Shown: one piece after another, positions 1 through 7,578 of the stretch | How the letters are laid out: each line of letters begins with the position of its first letter | Position numbering within the stretch: the stretch's first letter is position 1 | Origin: Nocardioides sp. cx-173 | Lineage (GTDB): Bacteria > Actinomycetota > Actinomycetes > Propionibacteriales > Nocardioidaceae | Direction of reading: 5' to 3' | Assembly (NCBI RefSeq): GCF_021117365.1 | Contig: NZ_CP088262.1 | Span: forward strand, 1,364,001 to 1,428,000 | Length of the DNA: 64,000 nt | Position numbers and translations under genes: made by a program | The notes under the pieces: generated by a model | Told to the model about the DNA's origin: nothing | Databases searched by the model: none | What the model saw: the letters and a program-made list of their open reading frames with translations, nothing else

Positions 1-132
1 CCCACCGCCGAGCAGCCACTGAACGCTCCCGGGCCGCGCAAGAAGTTTCCGGCGGCGCTGGCCGTGCTCGCGCTGATCGCCGTGGTGGCGGCGATCTTCG
101 CGCTGATCACCTACCTGCAGCAGCGGACCTGA
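1..132 (+). CDS. C-terminal end of a membrane-anchored protein (5' truncated)
   Basis: The frame is open from base 1 and ends at TGA 130-132, so only the last 43 residues are present. They form a short basic linker (PGPRKKF) followed by one strongly hydrophobic helix and a short polar end (QQRT). This is the layout of a C-terminal membrane anchor, or of the last helix of a small membrane protein. The family cannot be named from this fragment. The next gene lies on the other strand, so this is the 3' end of its transcription unit. Confidence 0.6.
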   Translation, partial: PTAEQPLNAPGPRKKFPAALAVLALIAVVAAIFALITYLQQRT

Positions 133-147
133 GCCGCACGGGACACC

Positions 148-684
148 TCAACCCCGGAGATAGCGCAGGAACACGGCACCGGTGGCGCTGGCCGCGACGG
201 TGTCCAGCCTCAGCCGGCCCGGCTCCGCCCGGTCGCCGAACAGCCGTCTCCCGCTGCCCGCGAGGGTGGGGACGACGACGAGCTCGAGGACGTCGACGAG
301 GTCGGCGTCCAGCAGGGTGGTCGCGAGGGTGAGGCTGCCGTGGATGCCGATGTCGCCGCCCTCGCCCTCCTTCAGTCGAGCCACGTAGTCGGCGGCCGGC
401 TCGTGGACCAGGACGGTGTTGGTCCAGGAGGTGGCCGGGGCGGTCGAGGTGACGACGTGCTTCGGGGTGGTGTTGATGAAGTCCGCGAAGGGCTGGACGT
501 CGGAAGTCGGCCAGTAGCCGGACCAGTAGTCGTAGGTGCCGCGGCCGAGCAGCACGTCGTCCTGGGCGGCGATGACGCGCCTCATGTTGGCGAACACGTC
601 GTCGTCGACCTCGAACATCCAGTCGCTCGGCTCCTCAGCGACGCCGTCGAGGGACATCAGCTCGTACATCACGACCTTGCGCAT
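148..684 (-). CDS. RibD C-terminal/dihydrofolate-reductase-fold protein
   Basis: This 178-aa protein starts MRKVVMYELMSLDGVAEEP, the first strand and loop typical of the RibD_C/YyaP group of DHFR-fold reductases. Later blocks fit too: LLGRGTYDYW near residues 46-55, then DIGIHGSLTLATTLL and VVVPTLAGSGRRLF in the C-terminal half. Family members are presumed NADPH-dependent reductases, but most small stand-alone copies have no known substrate. It is transcribed away from serA, and the 168-nt gap holds both promoters. There is no riboflavin gene nearby, so a role in riboflavin synthesis is not implied. Confidence 0.85.
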   Translation of the reverse strand: MRKVVMYELMSLDGVAEEPSDWMFEVDDDVFANMRRVIAAQDDVLLGRGTYDYWSGYWPTSDVQPFADFINTTPKHVVTSTAPATSWTNTVLVHEPAADYVARLKEGEGGDIGIHGSLTLATTLLDADLVDVLELVVVPTLAGSGRRLFGDRAEPGRLRLDTVAASATGAVFLRYLRG

Positions 685-791
685 GCCATCCCAGACCGGC
701 GCCGGACCCGGAACTCATCGCCTCGGGCACCGGGCCTGAGGGGGCCCTCTCACCACGTGCACGCGATTCATTCACCCGTGTGACGGTCAGG

Positions 792-797
792 TAACGT
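792..797 (+). promoter_or_regulatory. Candidate -10 box (TAACGT) of serA
   Basis: TAACGT fits the actinobacterial TANNNT -10 pattern. It lies about 55 nt before the GTG start of serA, leaving a leader that carries the GAGG ribosome binding site. No convincing -35 hexamer was seen. The call rests on one short motif. Confidence 0.35.
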
Positions 798-852
798 GGA
801 CCCGGCACAGCGTCGTGCGACTCCCTTCTGGAACAACCTTGAGGACATCGCT

Positions 853-2439
853 GTGAGCAAGCCCGTCGTACTCATCGCCGAAGAGCTGAGCCCCGCCACC
901 GTCGAGGCGCTCGGCCCGGACTTCGAGATCCGCAGCTGCAACGGCGCCGACCGCGCCGAGCTGCTGCCCGCGATCGCCGACGTCGACGCGATCCTGGTCC
1001 GCTCGGCGACCAAGGTCGACGCCGAGGCGCTCGCCGCCGCCACCCGGCTGAAGGTCGTGGCTCGCGCGGGCGTGGGTCTCGACAACGTCGACGTGAAGGC
1101 CGCGACCCAGTCCGGTGTCATGGTCGTCAACGCGCCGACCTCCAACATCGTCTCGGCCGCCGAGCTCGCGGTCGCGCTGATGCTCGCCGCCGCGCGCCAC
1201 GTCTCGCCGGCGCACGCCGCGCTGCGGGGCGGGGAGTGGAAGCGCTCCAAGTACACCGGCATCGAGCTCTACGAGAAGACCGTCGGCATCGTCGGCCTGG
1301 GTCGCATCGGCGTCCTGGTCGCGCAGCGCCTGAGCGCGTTCGGGATGAACGTCATCGCCTACGACCCCTACGTGCAGGCCGGCCGGGCCGCCCAGATGGG
1401 CGTGCGCCTCGTCGACCTCGACACCCTGCTCGCCGAGGCCGACTTCATGTCGGTCCACCTGCCCAAGACCCCCGAGACGGTGGGCCTGATCGGCGCCGAG
1501 CAGCTGGCCAAGGCCAAGACCTCGCTGGTGCTCGTCAACGCCGCCCGCGGCGGCATCGTCGACGAGGCGGCGCTCTACGACGCGCTGAAGACCGGCAGCA
1601 TCGCCGCCGCCGGCCTCGACGTGTTCGCCAAGGAGCCGTGCACCGACAGCCCGCTCTTCGAGCTCGAGAATGTCGTCGCCACGCCCCACCTCGGCGCGTC
1701 CACCGACGAGGCGCAGGAGAAGGCCGGCATCGCGGTCGCCAAGTCGGTGCGGCTCGCGCTGTCCGGCGAGCTCGTGCCGGACGCGGTCAACGTCCAGGGC
1801 GGCGTGATCGCCGAGGACGTGCGCCCGGGCATCCCGCTCACCGAGAAGCTCGGCCGCGTGTTCACCGCGCTGGCCGGCGAGGTCGCCCAGCAGATCGACG
1901 TCGAGGTCCGCGGTGAGATCACCGAGTTCGACGTGAAGGTGCTCGAGCTGGCTGCCCTCAAGGGCGTCTTCAGCGACGTCGTCGAGGACCAGGTCTCCTA
2001 CGTCAACGCGCCGCTGCTGGCCGCCGAGCGCGGGACCGCCGTACGCCTCGTGACCGACGGCGAGAGCGCCGACCACCGCAACCTGATCACGATCCGCGGC
2101 ACCCTCGCCGACGGCTCGCAGGTCTCGGTCAGCGGCACGCTGGTGGGCATCAACCAGAAGGAGCGCCTGGTCGAGGTCAACGGCTTCGAGATCGACATCG
2201 AGCCGACCAACCACCTGGCGTTCTTCACCTACGACGACCGCCCGGGCATGGTCGGCACCGTCGGGCAGATCCTGGGCAGCTCGCAGGTCAACATCGCCGG
2301 CATGCAGGTCGCCCGCGCGGCCAAGGGCGGCCTCGCCCTCGTCGCGCTCTCCGTCGACAGCGCCATCCCCGCCGACGCCCTCGCCGACATCGAGAGCGCC
2401 ATCGACGCCGCCTCCGTGCGCGCCGTCGACCTCGGCTGA
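853..2439 (+). CDS. serA: D-3-phosphoglycerate dehydrogenase
   Basis: SerA oxidises 3-phosphoglycerate with NAD+, the first step of serine synthesis. The GTG at 853 is chosen because GAGG lies 8 nt upstream and the 528-aa product matches the usual long-form actinobacterial SerA; a longer frame reaches back to 796 but would start inside the promoter. The N-terminal catalytic part contains VGIVGLGRIG (Rossmann GLGRIG at residues 148-153), NAARGGIVDE and TPHLGAST, the NAD-binding and Arg/His active-site blocks of D-2-hydroxyacid dehydrogenases. An intervening (ASB) domain follows. The C-terminal ACT domain (FFTYDDRPGMVGTVGQIL) is the usual serine-feedback module. Apparently monocistronic. Confidence 0.97.
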   Translation: MSKPVVLIAEELSPATVEALGPDFEIRSCNGADRAELLPAIADVDAILVRSATKVDAEALAAATRLKVVARAGVGLDNVDVKAATQSGVMVVNAPTSNIVSAAELAVALMLAAARHVSPAHAALRGGEWKRSKYTGIELYEKTVGIVGLGRIGVLVAQRLSAFGMNVIAYDPYVQAGRAAQMGVRLVDLDTLLAEADFMSVHLPKTPETVGLIGAEQLAKAKTSLVLVNAARGGIVDEAALYDALKTGSIAAAGLDVFAKEPCTDSPLFELENVVATPHLGASTDEAQEKAGIAVAKSVRLALSGELVPDAVNVQGGVIAEDVRPGIPLTEKLGRVFTALAGEVAQQIDVEVRGEITEFDVKVLELAALKGVFSDVVEDQVSYVNAPLLAAERGTAVRLVTDGESADHRNLITIRGTLADGSQVSVSGTLVGINQKERLVEVNGFEIDIEPTNHLAFFTYDDRPGMVGTVGQILGSSQVNIAGMQVARAAKGGLALVALSVDSAIPADALADIESAIDAASVRAVDLG

Positions 2440-2447
2440 TTCGTCCC

Positions 2448-3890
2448 TCAGGCCACCATCACCCGCGCGGAGCCGCGGGGGGTGGTGCCCTGGCGGTCGC
2501 GTACGGCGGACCAGGCCTCGGCGAGCCGGGCGACGGCCTCCTCCATGACGTGGGGCGGTCGGGTCCAGGGCACCCGGACGAACTGGTCGAGCCCGCCCTC
2601 GGCCGCGAAGACCGGGCCCGGGGCGATGATCACGCCCCGGCGCTCGGCCTCGTCGGTGAGGGCGGTGCCGAGCGGGCCGGGCAGCTGCAGCCAGAGCGCC
2701 AGACCGCCGCCGGGCAGGTGGAAGCGCCAGTCGGGCAGCTGTTCGCGCACCCCGGCGGCCAGCCGGTCGCGCTGCTCGCGGAGCCGCTCGCGGTGCGCGT
2801 CGACGACCTCCTCGCCGCGGGCCAGCAGCCGGGCGAGCACGAGCTGCTCCATCACCGGTGCGCCCAGGTCGAGGCCCACGCGGGCCGTGGTCAGCTGGTC
2901 CATCCGGCCCTCCGGGGCTCGGATCCAGCCCAGGCGCAGGCCGCCCCAGTAGGTCTTGCTCGCGCTCCCGAGCGTGATCGTCTCCGGCGCGAAGGCAGCG
3001 AACGGCCGCGGCATCTCCTGTCCGTCCAGCGCCAGTGCCTGGTGCGCCTCGTCGACCACCGCGACCGTGCCGGCGCGTCGCAGGAGGGCGGCGTACTCCT
3101 CGCGCTGGGCCTCGGTCATGAGGTGACCCGTGGGGTTCTGGAAGTCCGGGATCAGGTAGGCCAGGCGGGGTGAGGTCTGGCGAAGCGCGGCGGCGACCGA
3201 GCCGAGGTCCCAGCCGTCCGGGTCGACCGGCACCCCGGTGAGGCGGGCGCCGCTGTGGCGGATCGCGAGCGTCGCGTTGGGATAGACCGGTGACTCGACC
3301 AGGACCCGGTCGCCCGGACCGGTGTAGGCCTGCGCCACGATCGCGGCCGCCGACAGCGCGCCGGGGGTCACCATCACCTGCTCCGGCGTGGTCGGCAGGC
3401 CGCGCGCCTCGTACGTCGCGGCGATGGCGGCCTGCAGCTCGGGCAGGCCGGCGGGGAAGTAGCCGTGTCCGCCGAAGTACGCCGGCAGGTCGCTCGCCGC
3501 CTCGGCATAGGCCGCCGCCACACCGGGCGGGGCCGAGGCGGCCGCGCAGTTGAGGTCGATGGCCTCGTGGTCGCCGGCGCGGGGGAGCAGGGCACGGTCG
3601 TGGGCGCGCGCCCGGCCGCCCGGCACCCGGGTGAACGTCCCGGAGCCCTGGCGCGCCTCGGCGTACCCGGTGTCGCGCAGCGTCGCGTAGGCGCGGGTGA
3701 CCGTCGTGCGCGAGACCCCGAGCGCCTCGGTCAGCTCGCGCTCGCTGGGCAGCCGGGTGCCGAAGCCGATCCGGCCGTCGCCGATCAGCAGCCGCAGCGC
3801 GTCGGCGAGGCCGGCGTAGGCCGGGGTGCGGTCGAAGTCGCCGACCAGGGCGGCGGTGCGCGCGGCGGAGATCGCGGTGGACGTGCTCAT
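2448..3890 (-). CDS. MocR-family regulator (GntR HTH plus aminotransferase domain), YczR-like
   Basis: MocR proteins join an N-terminal GntR winged helix to a fold-type-I aminotransferase-like domain that binds PLP and acts as a sensor. In this 480-aa protein the winged helix is clear (RLPSERELTEALGVSRTTVTRAYATLRDTGYAE), and the large domain keeps the PLP-lysine block TLGSASKTYWGGLRLGW. The ATG at 3890 (MSTSTAIS) is preferred to an upstream in-frame start at 3962, which would run through the operator. It diverges from a YczE-type membrane protein gene; this pairing defines the YczR subgroup of MocR regulators. It probably controls its own gene and yczE from the shared 61-nt gap. The effector is unknown. 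Confidence 0.9.
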   Translation of the reverse strand: MSTSTAISAARTAALVGDFDRTPAYAGLADALRLLIGDGRIGFGTRLPSERELTEALGVSRTTVTRAYATLRDTGYAEARQGSGTFTRVPGGRARAHDRALLPRAGDHEAIDLNCAAASAPPGVAAAYAEAASDLPAYFGGHGYFPAGLPELQAAIAATYEARGLPTTPEQVMVTPGALSAAAIVAQAYTGPGDRVLVESPVYPNATLAIRHSGARLTGVPVDPDGWDLGSVAAALRQTSPRLAYLIPDFQNPTGHLMTEAQREEYAALLRRAGTVAVVDEAHQALALDGQEMPRPFAAFAPETITLGSASKTYWGGLRLGWIRAPEGRMDQLTTARVGLDLGAPVMEQLVLARLLARGEEVVDAHRERLREQRDRLAAGVREQLPDWRFHLPGGGLALWLQLPGPLGTALTDEAERRGVIIAPGPVFAAEGGLDQFVRVPWTRPPHVMEEAVARLAEAWSAVRDRQGTTPRGSARVMVA

Positions 3891-3908
3891 GCAGTCCACC
3901 GTCCCACG

Positions 3909-3947
3909 ATTGGCTATTTGTTGGAAGGCCAATCTGCGAGAGATTGG
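3909..3947. promoter_or_regulatory. Palindromic operator between yczR-like and yczE-like genes
   Basis: Three ATTGG-type half-sites form two overlapping inverted repeats in the divergent gap. One is ATTGGC (3909-3914) with GCCAAT (3928-3933). The other is a perfect CCAATCT-N5-AGATTGG (3929-3947). The arrangement suits a dimeric MocR regulator that contacts several half-sites. Seen directly; that the neighbouring regulator binds it is inference. Confidence 0.65.
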
Positions 3948-3951
3948 GTGC

Positions 3952-4614
3952 ATGCGCAGCACCGCCGGGCCCCGGGCGCCCCACCCCGCCCCCGCCGATC
4001 TCGGCCCCGTCGCCCAGCTGCGGGCCGGGCGCCTCGGGCGCCGGCTGGTGCAGCTCTACGTCGGCCTCGTGGCCTACGGCGTCTCGCTCGGGATGATGGT
4101 GCGCGGCGACCTCGGCCTCGCGCCCTGGGACGTGCTGCACTCCGGACTGATCCGGCACGTGCCGCTGAGCCTGGGTCAGGCCGTCGTCGTCATGAGCTTC
4201 GTGGTGCTGCTGCTGTGGATCCCGCTGCGGGAGATGCCGGGGCTCGGCACCGTCTCCAACGCGCTCGTCGTCGGCGTCGCGGCCGACGGGACGCTGTGGC
4301 TGCTGGACCGGCCCGATGTGCTGGTGCTGCGGACCGCGCTGATGGTCGGCGGCATCGTCCTGTGCGGCTTCGCGACGGCGCTCTACATCGGCGCGCAGCT
4401 CGGACGCGGGCCGCGCGACGGCCTGATGACCGGCCTGGTGCGGCGCTCCGGCGGCTCTTTGCGGCTGGTGCGCACCGGCCTGGAGGTAGCCGTGGTGGTG
4501 ATCGGGCTGCTGCTCGGGGGCGCCGTCGGCCTCGGCACCCTGCTGTACGCCGTCGCGATCGGCCCGCTCGCCCAGCTGTGGCTCCCGTTATGCACCGTCC
4601 GCCTGCCAAAGTAA
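3952..4614 (+). CDS. YczE/YitT-like integral membrane protein
   Basis: This 220-aa product has a basic N-terminal tail and then about five hydrophobic segments from residue 27 to the end. The block GLAPWDVLHSGLI, and a similar GLMTGL element later, are characteristic of the YczE/YyaS/YitT family. The function of the family is not established. The ATG at 3952 follows the operator directly; the longer open frame from 3826 would overlap the regulator gene and is rejected. Divergence from a MocR regulator suggests that regulator controls it. Confidence 0.85.
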   Translation: MRSTAGPRAPHPAPADLGPVAQLRAGRLGRRLVQLYVGLVAYGVSLGMMVRGDLGLAPWDVLHSGLIRHVPLSLGQAVVVMSFVVLLLWIPLREMPGLGTVSNALVVGVAADGTLWLLDRPDVLVLRTALMVGGIVLCGFATALYIGAQLGRGPRDGLMTGLVRRSGGSLRLVRTGLEVAVVVIGLLLGGAVGLGTLLYAVAIGPLAQLWLPLCTVRLPK

Positions 4615-4621
4615 AACTGTA

Positions 4622-4627
4622 TATGAT
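4622..4627 (+). promoter_or_regulatory. -10 box TATGAT of a leaderless gene
   Basis: TATGAT is one base from the consensus TATAAT and is followed after 6 nt by the ATG at 4634. Transcription would start at or next to the start codon, and no ribosome binding site is present. Confidence 0.6.
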
Positions 4628-4633
4628 CTCAGC

Positions 4634-5731
4634 ATGGCCTTCAGCACGATCACCGACCTCGACGTCGTCGCGACCCAGCAGCACAGCCGCGAGCTGAGGA
4701 GCCGCCTGCTCGCGACCGGCTCCTCGACCTACGTCACCGGCCCGTCGGGCGCCGGCAACGGGGAGCGGGTGCTCGTCCTGGGCGGCACCGGCTACATCGG
4801 CCGGGCGCTCGTCCCCGAGCTCGCGCGCCGCGGCTACCGCCCGGTCGTGCTCGCGCGCAGCGTCCAGGCCAAGAACGAGGCGGAGTACGCCGACGCCGAG
4901 GTGATCGTCGGTGACCCGACCCTGGCCGCCGACGTGCTGGCGGCCGTGGCCGCGGCACCCACCGACGTGGTGATCTCACTGCTCTCCGGCCGTCGCCCCA
5001 ACGACGCCGAGGAGTGCCGCCTGGTCGACCACGAGGCGGTGGGGAACGGCATCAGGGCCGCGGTCGCCCACGACGTGCGTCAGTTCATCCAGGTCAGCGA
5101 CTTCGGCGCCTACCGCCCCGAGCTGATCCCACAGGTCTACAAGCTCCAGGTCGAGGGCGAGCTGATGGGCCAGCACCACGGCGCGCTGCCGTGGACGATC
5201 GTGCGCCCGACGGCGTACTTCCCCTATCTGTCGGCCACCTTCGGCGACGTGAAGAACGGCCTGCCCTACCGGATCTTCGACCACGGCGAGCACAGCGTGG
5301 TCAACCCGATCGCCCGCGAGGACCTCGCCGAGTTCATCGTCAACCAGGTCCTGAACGACGATGCCCTCGGTCGGGTGCTCCCGGTCGGCGGCCCGTGGAC
5401 GGAGGACAACATGGTCACCCTCAAGGGCGCGGGCCAGATGATGTTCGACGTCACCGGCCGCGAGCCGCAGTGGGACGTCGTCACGCTCAAGGCCTGGGAC
5501 AAGAAGACCGCGCGCCTCGCCCGGCTCGGCAGGTTCAGCACGCAGCTCAAGCCCGTGGCCTTCTACCTCGAGGCGGCGAAGTACTGGTCGGTGGTCGACC
5601 ACGTCGCGCCGTCCTACGGCGAGCGCACGCTGCGCGGGTTCATGGAGCGGCTCAAGGACCGGGAGTTTCCGACGGGCAGCTTCCGGGAACGAATGAAGAG
5701 CGGCACGAACGCCATGCCGACCGACATCTGA
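4634..5731 (+). CDS. NAD(P)-binding reductase resembling divinyl chlorophyllide 8-vinyl-reductase (BciA/DVR)
   Basis: After a 45-residue lead the 365-aa protein has a classical nucleotide-binding start, VLVLGGTGYIGRALVPELARRGY, so it is an extended SDR/NAD(P)-binding protein. Blocks such as DVVISLLSGR, IVRPTAYFPYLSATFGDVKNG and GGPWTEDNMVTLKGAGQMMFDVTGREP follow the layout of BciA/DVR, where the later residues shape the substrate pocket. No other gene in the window makes bacteriochlorophyll, so the real substrate is probably different. It stands alone, 19 nt after yczE, with its own -10 box. Confidence 0.75.
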   Translation: MAFSTITDLDVVATQQHSRELRSRLLATGSSTYVTGPSGAGNGERVLVLGGTGYIGRALVPELARRGYRPVVLARSVQAKNEAEYADAEVIVGDPTLAADVLAAVAAAPTDVVISLLSGRRPNDAEECRLVDHEAVGNGIRAAVAHDVRQFIQVSDFGAYRPELIPQVYKLQVEGELMGQHHGALPWTIVRPTAYFPYLSATFGDVKNGLPYRIFDHGEHSVVNPIAREDLAEFIVNQVLNDDALGRVLPVGGPWTEDNMVTLKGAGQMMFDVTGREPQWDVVTLKAWDKKTARLARLGRFSTQLKPVAFYLEAAKYWSVVDHVAPSYGERTLRGFMERLKDREFPTGSFRERMKSGTNAMPTDI

Positions 5732-5809
5732 ACATCGCCCTCGGCGGGCATGTCAGACTCTGGCCCATGCGGCTCGCAGGAGCCCCCCGACGTCGCCCTG
5801 GAGATGCTC

Positions 5810-7051
5810 ATGACCAACCCCACCGGAGAACCCCAGGCCGCGGCCGCCGTCGCTCCGCTGGCCCCGCCCGACCAGGCGCTGACCCTCACCGCCCCCGAGG
5901 CCCCGGCGCTGGTGATCGAGACCCAGGCGCCCAAGATGGCGCCGCAGGTCTCGCCCGAGGCGATCCCCGAGCTCGACGGCAAGGTCGACTCCTTCATGAC
6001 CGCGCTCACCAGCACGACCGCGCGCAGCCCGGAGTTCGCCGCGCAGGCCGAGAGCGTGCGCACCATGGGCGACGCCGACATCCGCAAGGCCGCCGAGACC
6101 TCCAACCGGATGCTCAACCAGCCGGTCCGTGCCCTCAAGGAGGGCGGGCTCTCCCAGGGCTCGCAGGTCGGCCAGACCCTGCTCGAGCTGCGCCGCACGA
6201 TCGAGGACCTCGACCCGAGCGAGGCCAAGGGCGCCCGCAAGCTCATGGACTGGCTGCCGTTCGGCGACAAGGTGGAGGACTACTTCCGCAAGTACCAGTC
6301 CAGCCAGAGCCAGCTCAACGGCATCCTGCACAGCCTGCGCAACGGCCAGGACGAGCTGACCAAGGACAACGTCGCGCTCAACCTGGAGAAGACCAACCTG
6401 TGGTCGGTCATGGGCCGGCTCAACCAGTACGTCTACGTCGCCGAGCGCCTCGACGCCAAGCTGTCGGCCAAGATCGCCGAGCTCGAGCTCTCCGACCCCG
6501 AGGCGGCGAAGGCGCTCTCGCAGGACGTGCTGTTCTACGTGCGCCAGAAGCACCAGGACCTGCTGACCCAGCTCGCGGTGTCGATCCAGAGCTACCTCGC
6601 GATCGACATCATCATCAAGAACAACGTCGAGCTCATCAAGGGCGTCGACCGGGCCTCCACGACCACCGTCTCCGCGCTGCGTACGGCGGTCATCGTGGCG
6701 CAGGCGCTGGGCAACCAGAAGCTGGTGCTCGACCAGATCACGGCGCTCAACACCACGACGTCCGGGATGATCCAGCGCACCTCCGAGATGCTGCGCGAGA
6801 ACAGCGCGGCGATCCAGGAGCAGGCCGCCTCCTCGACGATCGGCATGGAGCAGCTGCAGGCGGCGTTCGCCAACATCTACGCGACCATGGACTCGATCGA
6901 CGACTTCAAGCTCAAGGCGCTCGACTCCATGTCGGCCACCATCGGCGTGCTCGAGGGCGAGGTCGTGAAGTCGCGTGAGTACCTCGAGCGGGTGCAGTCC
7001 CACGACGCGCGCAACTCGGCCGGCACGCTGGACCTGACCGACGTACGTTGA
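5810..7051 (+). CDS. telA: TelA-family protein (toxic anion resistance)
   Basis: The 413-aa, largely helical protein belongs to the TelA family, first linked to tellurite resistance and later found in general stress and phospho-signalling loci. The first 70 residues are Pro/Ala-rich and probably disordered. The rest has long amphipathic helices, with the family blocks LMDWLPFGDKVEDYFRKY and SYLAIDIIIKNNVELIKGVDRASTTTVSALRTAV. GGAG six nt before ATG 5810 sets the start; an upstream in-frame ATG at 5750 lacks such a site. It is the first gene of a ten-gene run, and its stop overlaps the TTG start of the next gene. Confidence 0.85.
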   Translation: MTNPTGEPQAAAAVAPLAPPDQALTLTAPEAPALVIETQAPKMAPQVSPEAIPELDGKVDSFMTALTSTTARSPEFAAQAESVRTMGDADIRKAAETSNRMLNQPVRALKEGGLSQGSQVGQTLLELRRTIEDLDPSEAKGARKLMDWLPFGDKVEDYFRKYQSSQSQLNGILHSLRNGQDELTKDNVALNLEKTNLWSVMGRLNQYVYVAERLDAKLSAKIAELELSDPEAAKALSQDVLFYVRQKHQDLLTQLAVSIQSYLAIDIIIKNNVELIKGVDRASTTTVSALRTAVIVAQALGNQKLVLDQITALNTTTSGMIQRTSEMLRENSAAIQEQAASSTIGMEQLQAAFANIYATMDSIDDFKLKALDSMSATIGVLEGEVVKSREYLERVQSHDARNSAGTLDLTDVR

Positions 7052-7578
7052 GCCTCAGGTCGTGGCTGAAGAGACGGCGCGCACCGGACGACGCGGCTCC
7101 GCCGGCGGTGCCGGCCGCGCCGACGGAGCAGGACATCCTGGCGTCGCTGAACCGGGTCAACGCGATGCTCACCGAGGGCAACGCGCCGCCGGTGGTGACC
7201 TCGCGGGTCATCCGGATCGCGCGGACGATCAACGACACCCTGCCCCGGCTGCGCCATCTCGGGCTGGGCAGCATGGAGAGCTACTCGGTCGTGGCGACCG
7301 CGACCGACTACCTGCCCGAGGCCGTCGGCGGCTACCTGCGCCTGCCGCGCGAGTGGGCCGACACCCGGCCGATCGACGGCTACAAGACCTCGCTGATGGT
7401 GCTCATCGACCAGCTCGAGCTGCTCGGCTCGACGATGGACAAGATCTTCGACGCGGCCAACCGCGCGGATGCCCAGGCGCTGCTGGCGCACGGCATGTTC
7501 CTCGAGAGCAGGTTCGGCCACTCCGGTGGCACCGACATGACTCTCGGCTCACCGGATGGGGGGTCCCCCGATGACTGA
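7048..7578 (+). CDS. Conserved protein of unknown function in the telA-pknG operon
   Basis: A 176-aa protein starting at TTG 7048, which overlaps the telA stop (TTGA). The first 24 residues are basic then Pro/Ala-rich (LRSWLKRRRAP), followed by a helical domain with LGLGSMESYSVVATATDYLPEAVGGYLRLP and a Gly/Asp-rich tail. No enzyme motif is visible. It occupies the place that XpaC-like partners have beside telA in other bacteria, but similarity to XpaC cannot be claimed from reading alone. The tight coupling to telA suggests the two act together. Confidence 0.75.
   Translation: MSLRSWLKRRRAPDDAAPPAVPAAPTEQDILASLNRVNAMLTEGNAPPVVTSRVIRIARTINDTLPRLRHLGLGSMESYSVVATATDYLPEAVGGYLRLPREWADTRPIDGYKTSLMVLIDQLELLGSTMDKIFDAANRADAQALLAHGMFLESRFGHSGGTDMTLGSPDGGSPDD

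Noticed and set aside
796-852. Upstream extension of serA to the start at 796
   Set aside because: It begins inside the TAACGT promoter box, while GTG 853 has a ribosome binding site and gives the normal length.
787-4158. Very long open frame of 1123 codons on the minus strand
   Set aside because: It lies antisense to serA and across the MocR gene. Its composition (His/Asp/Gly/Arg-rich, no domains) is that of a shadow frame in GC-rich DNA.
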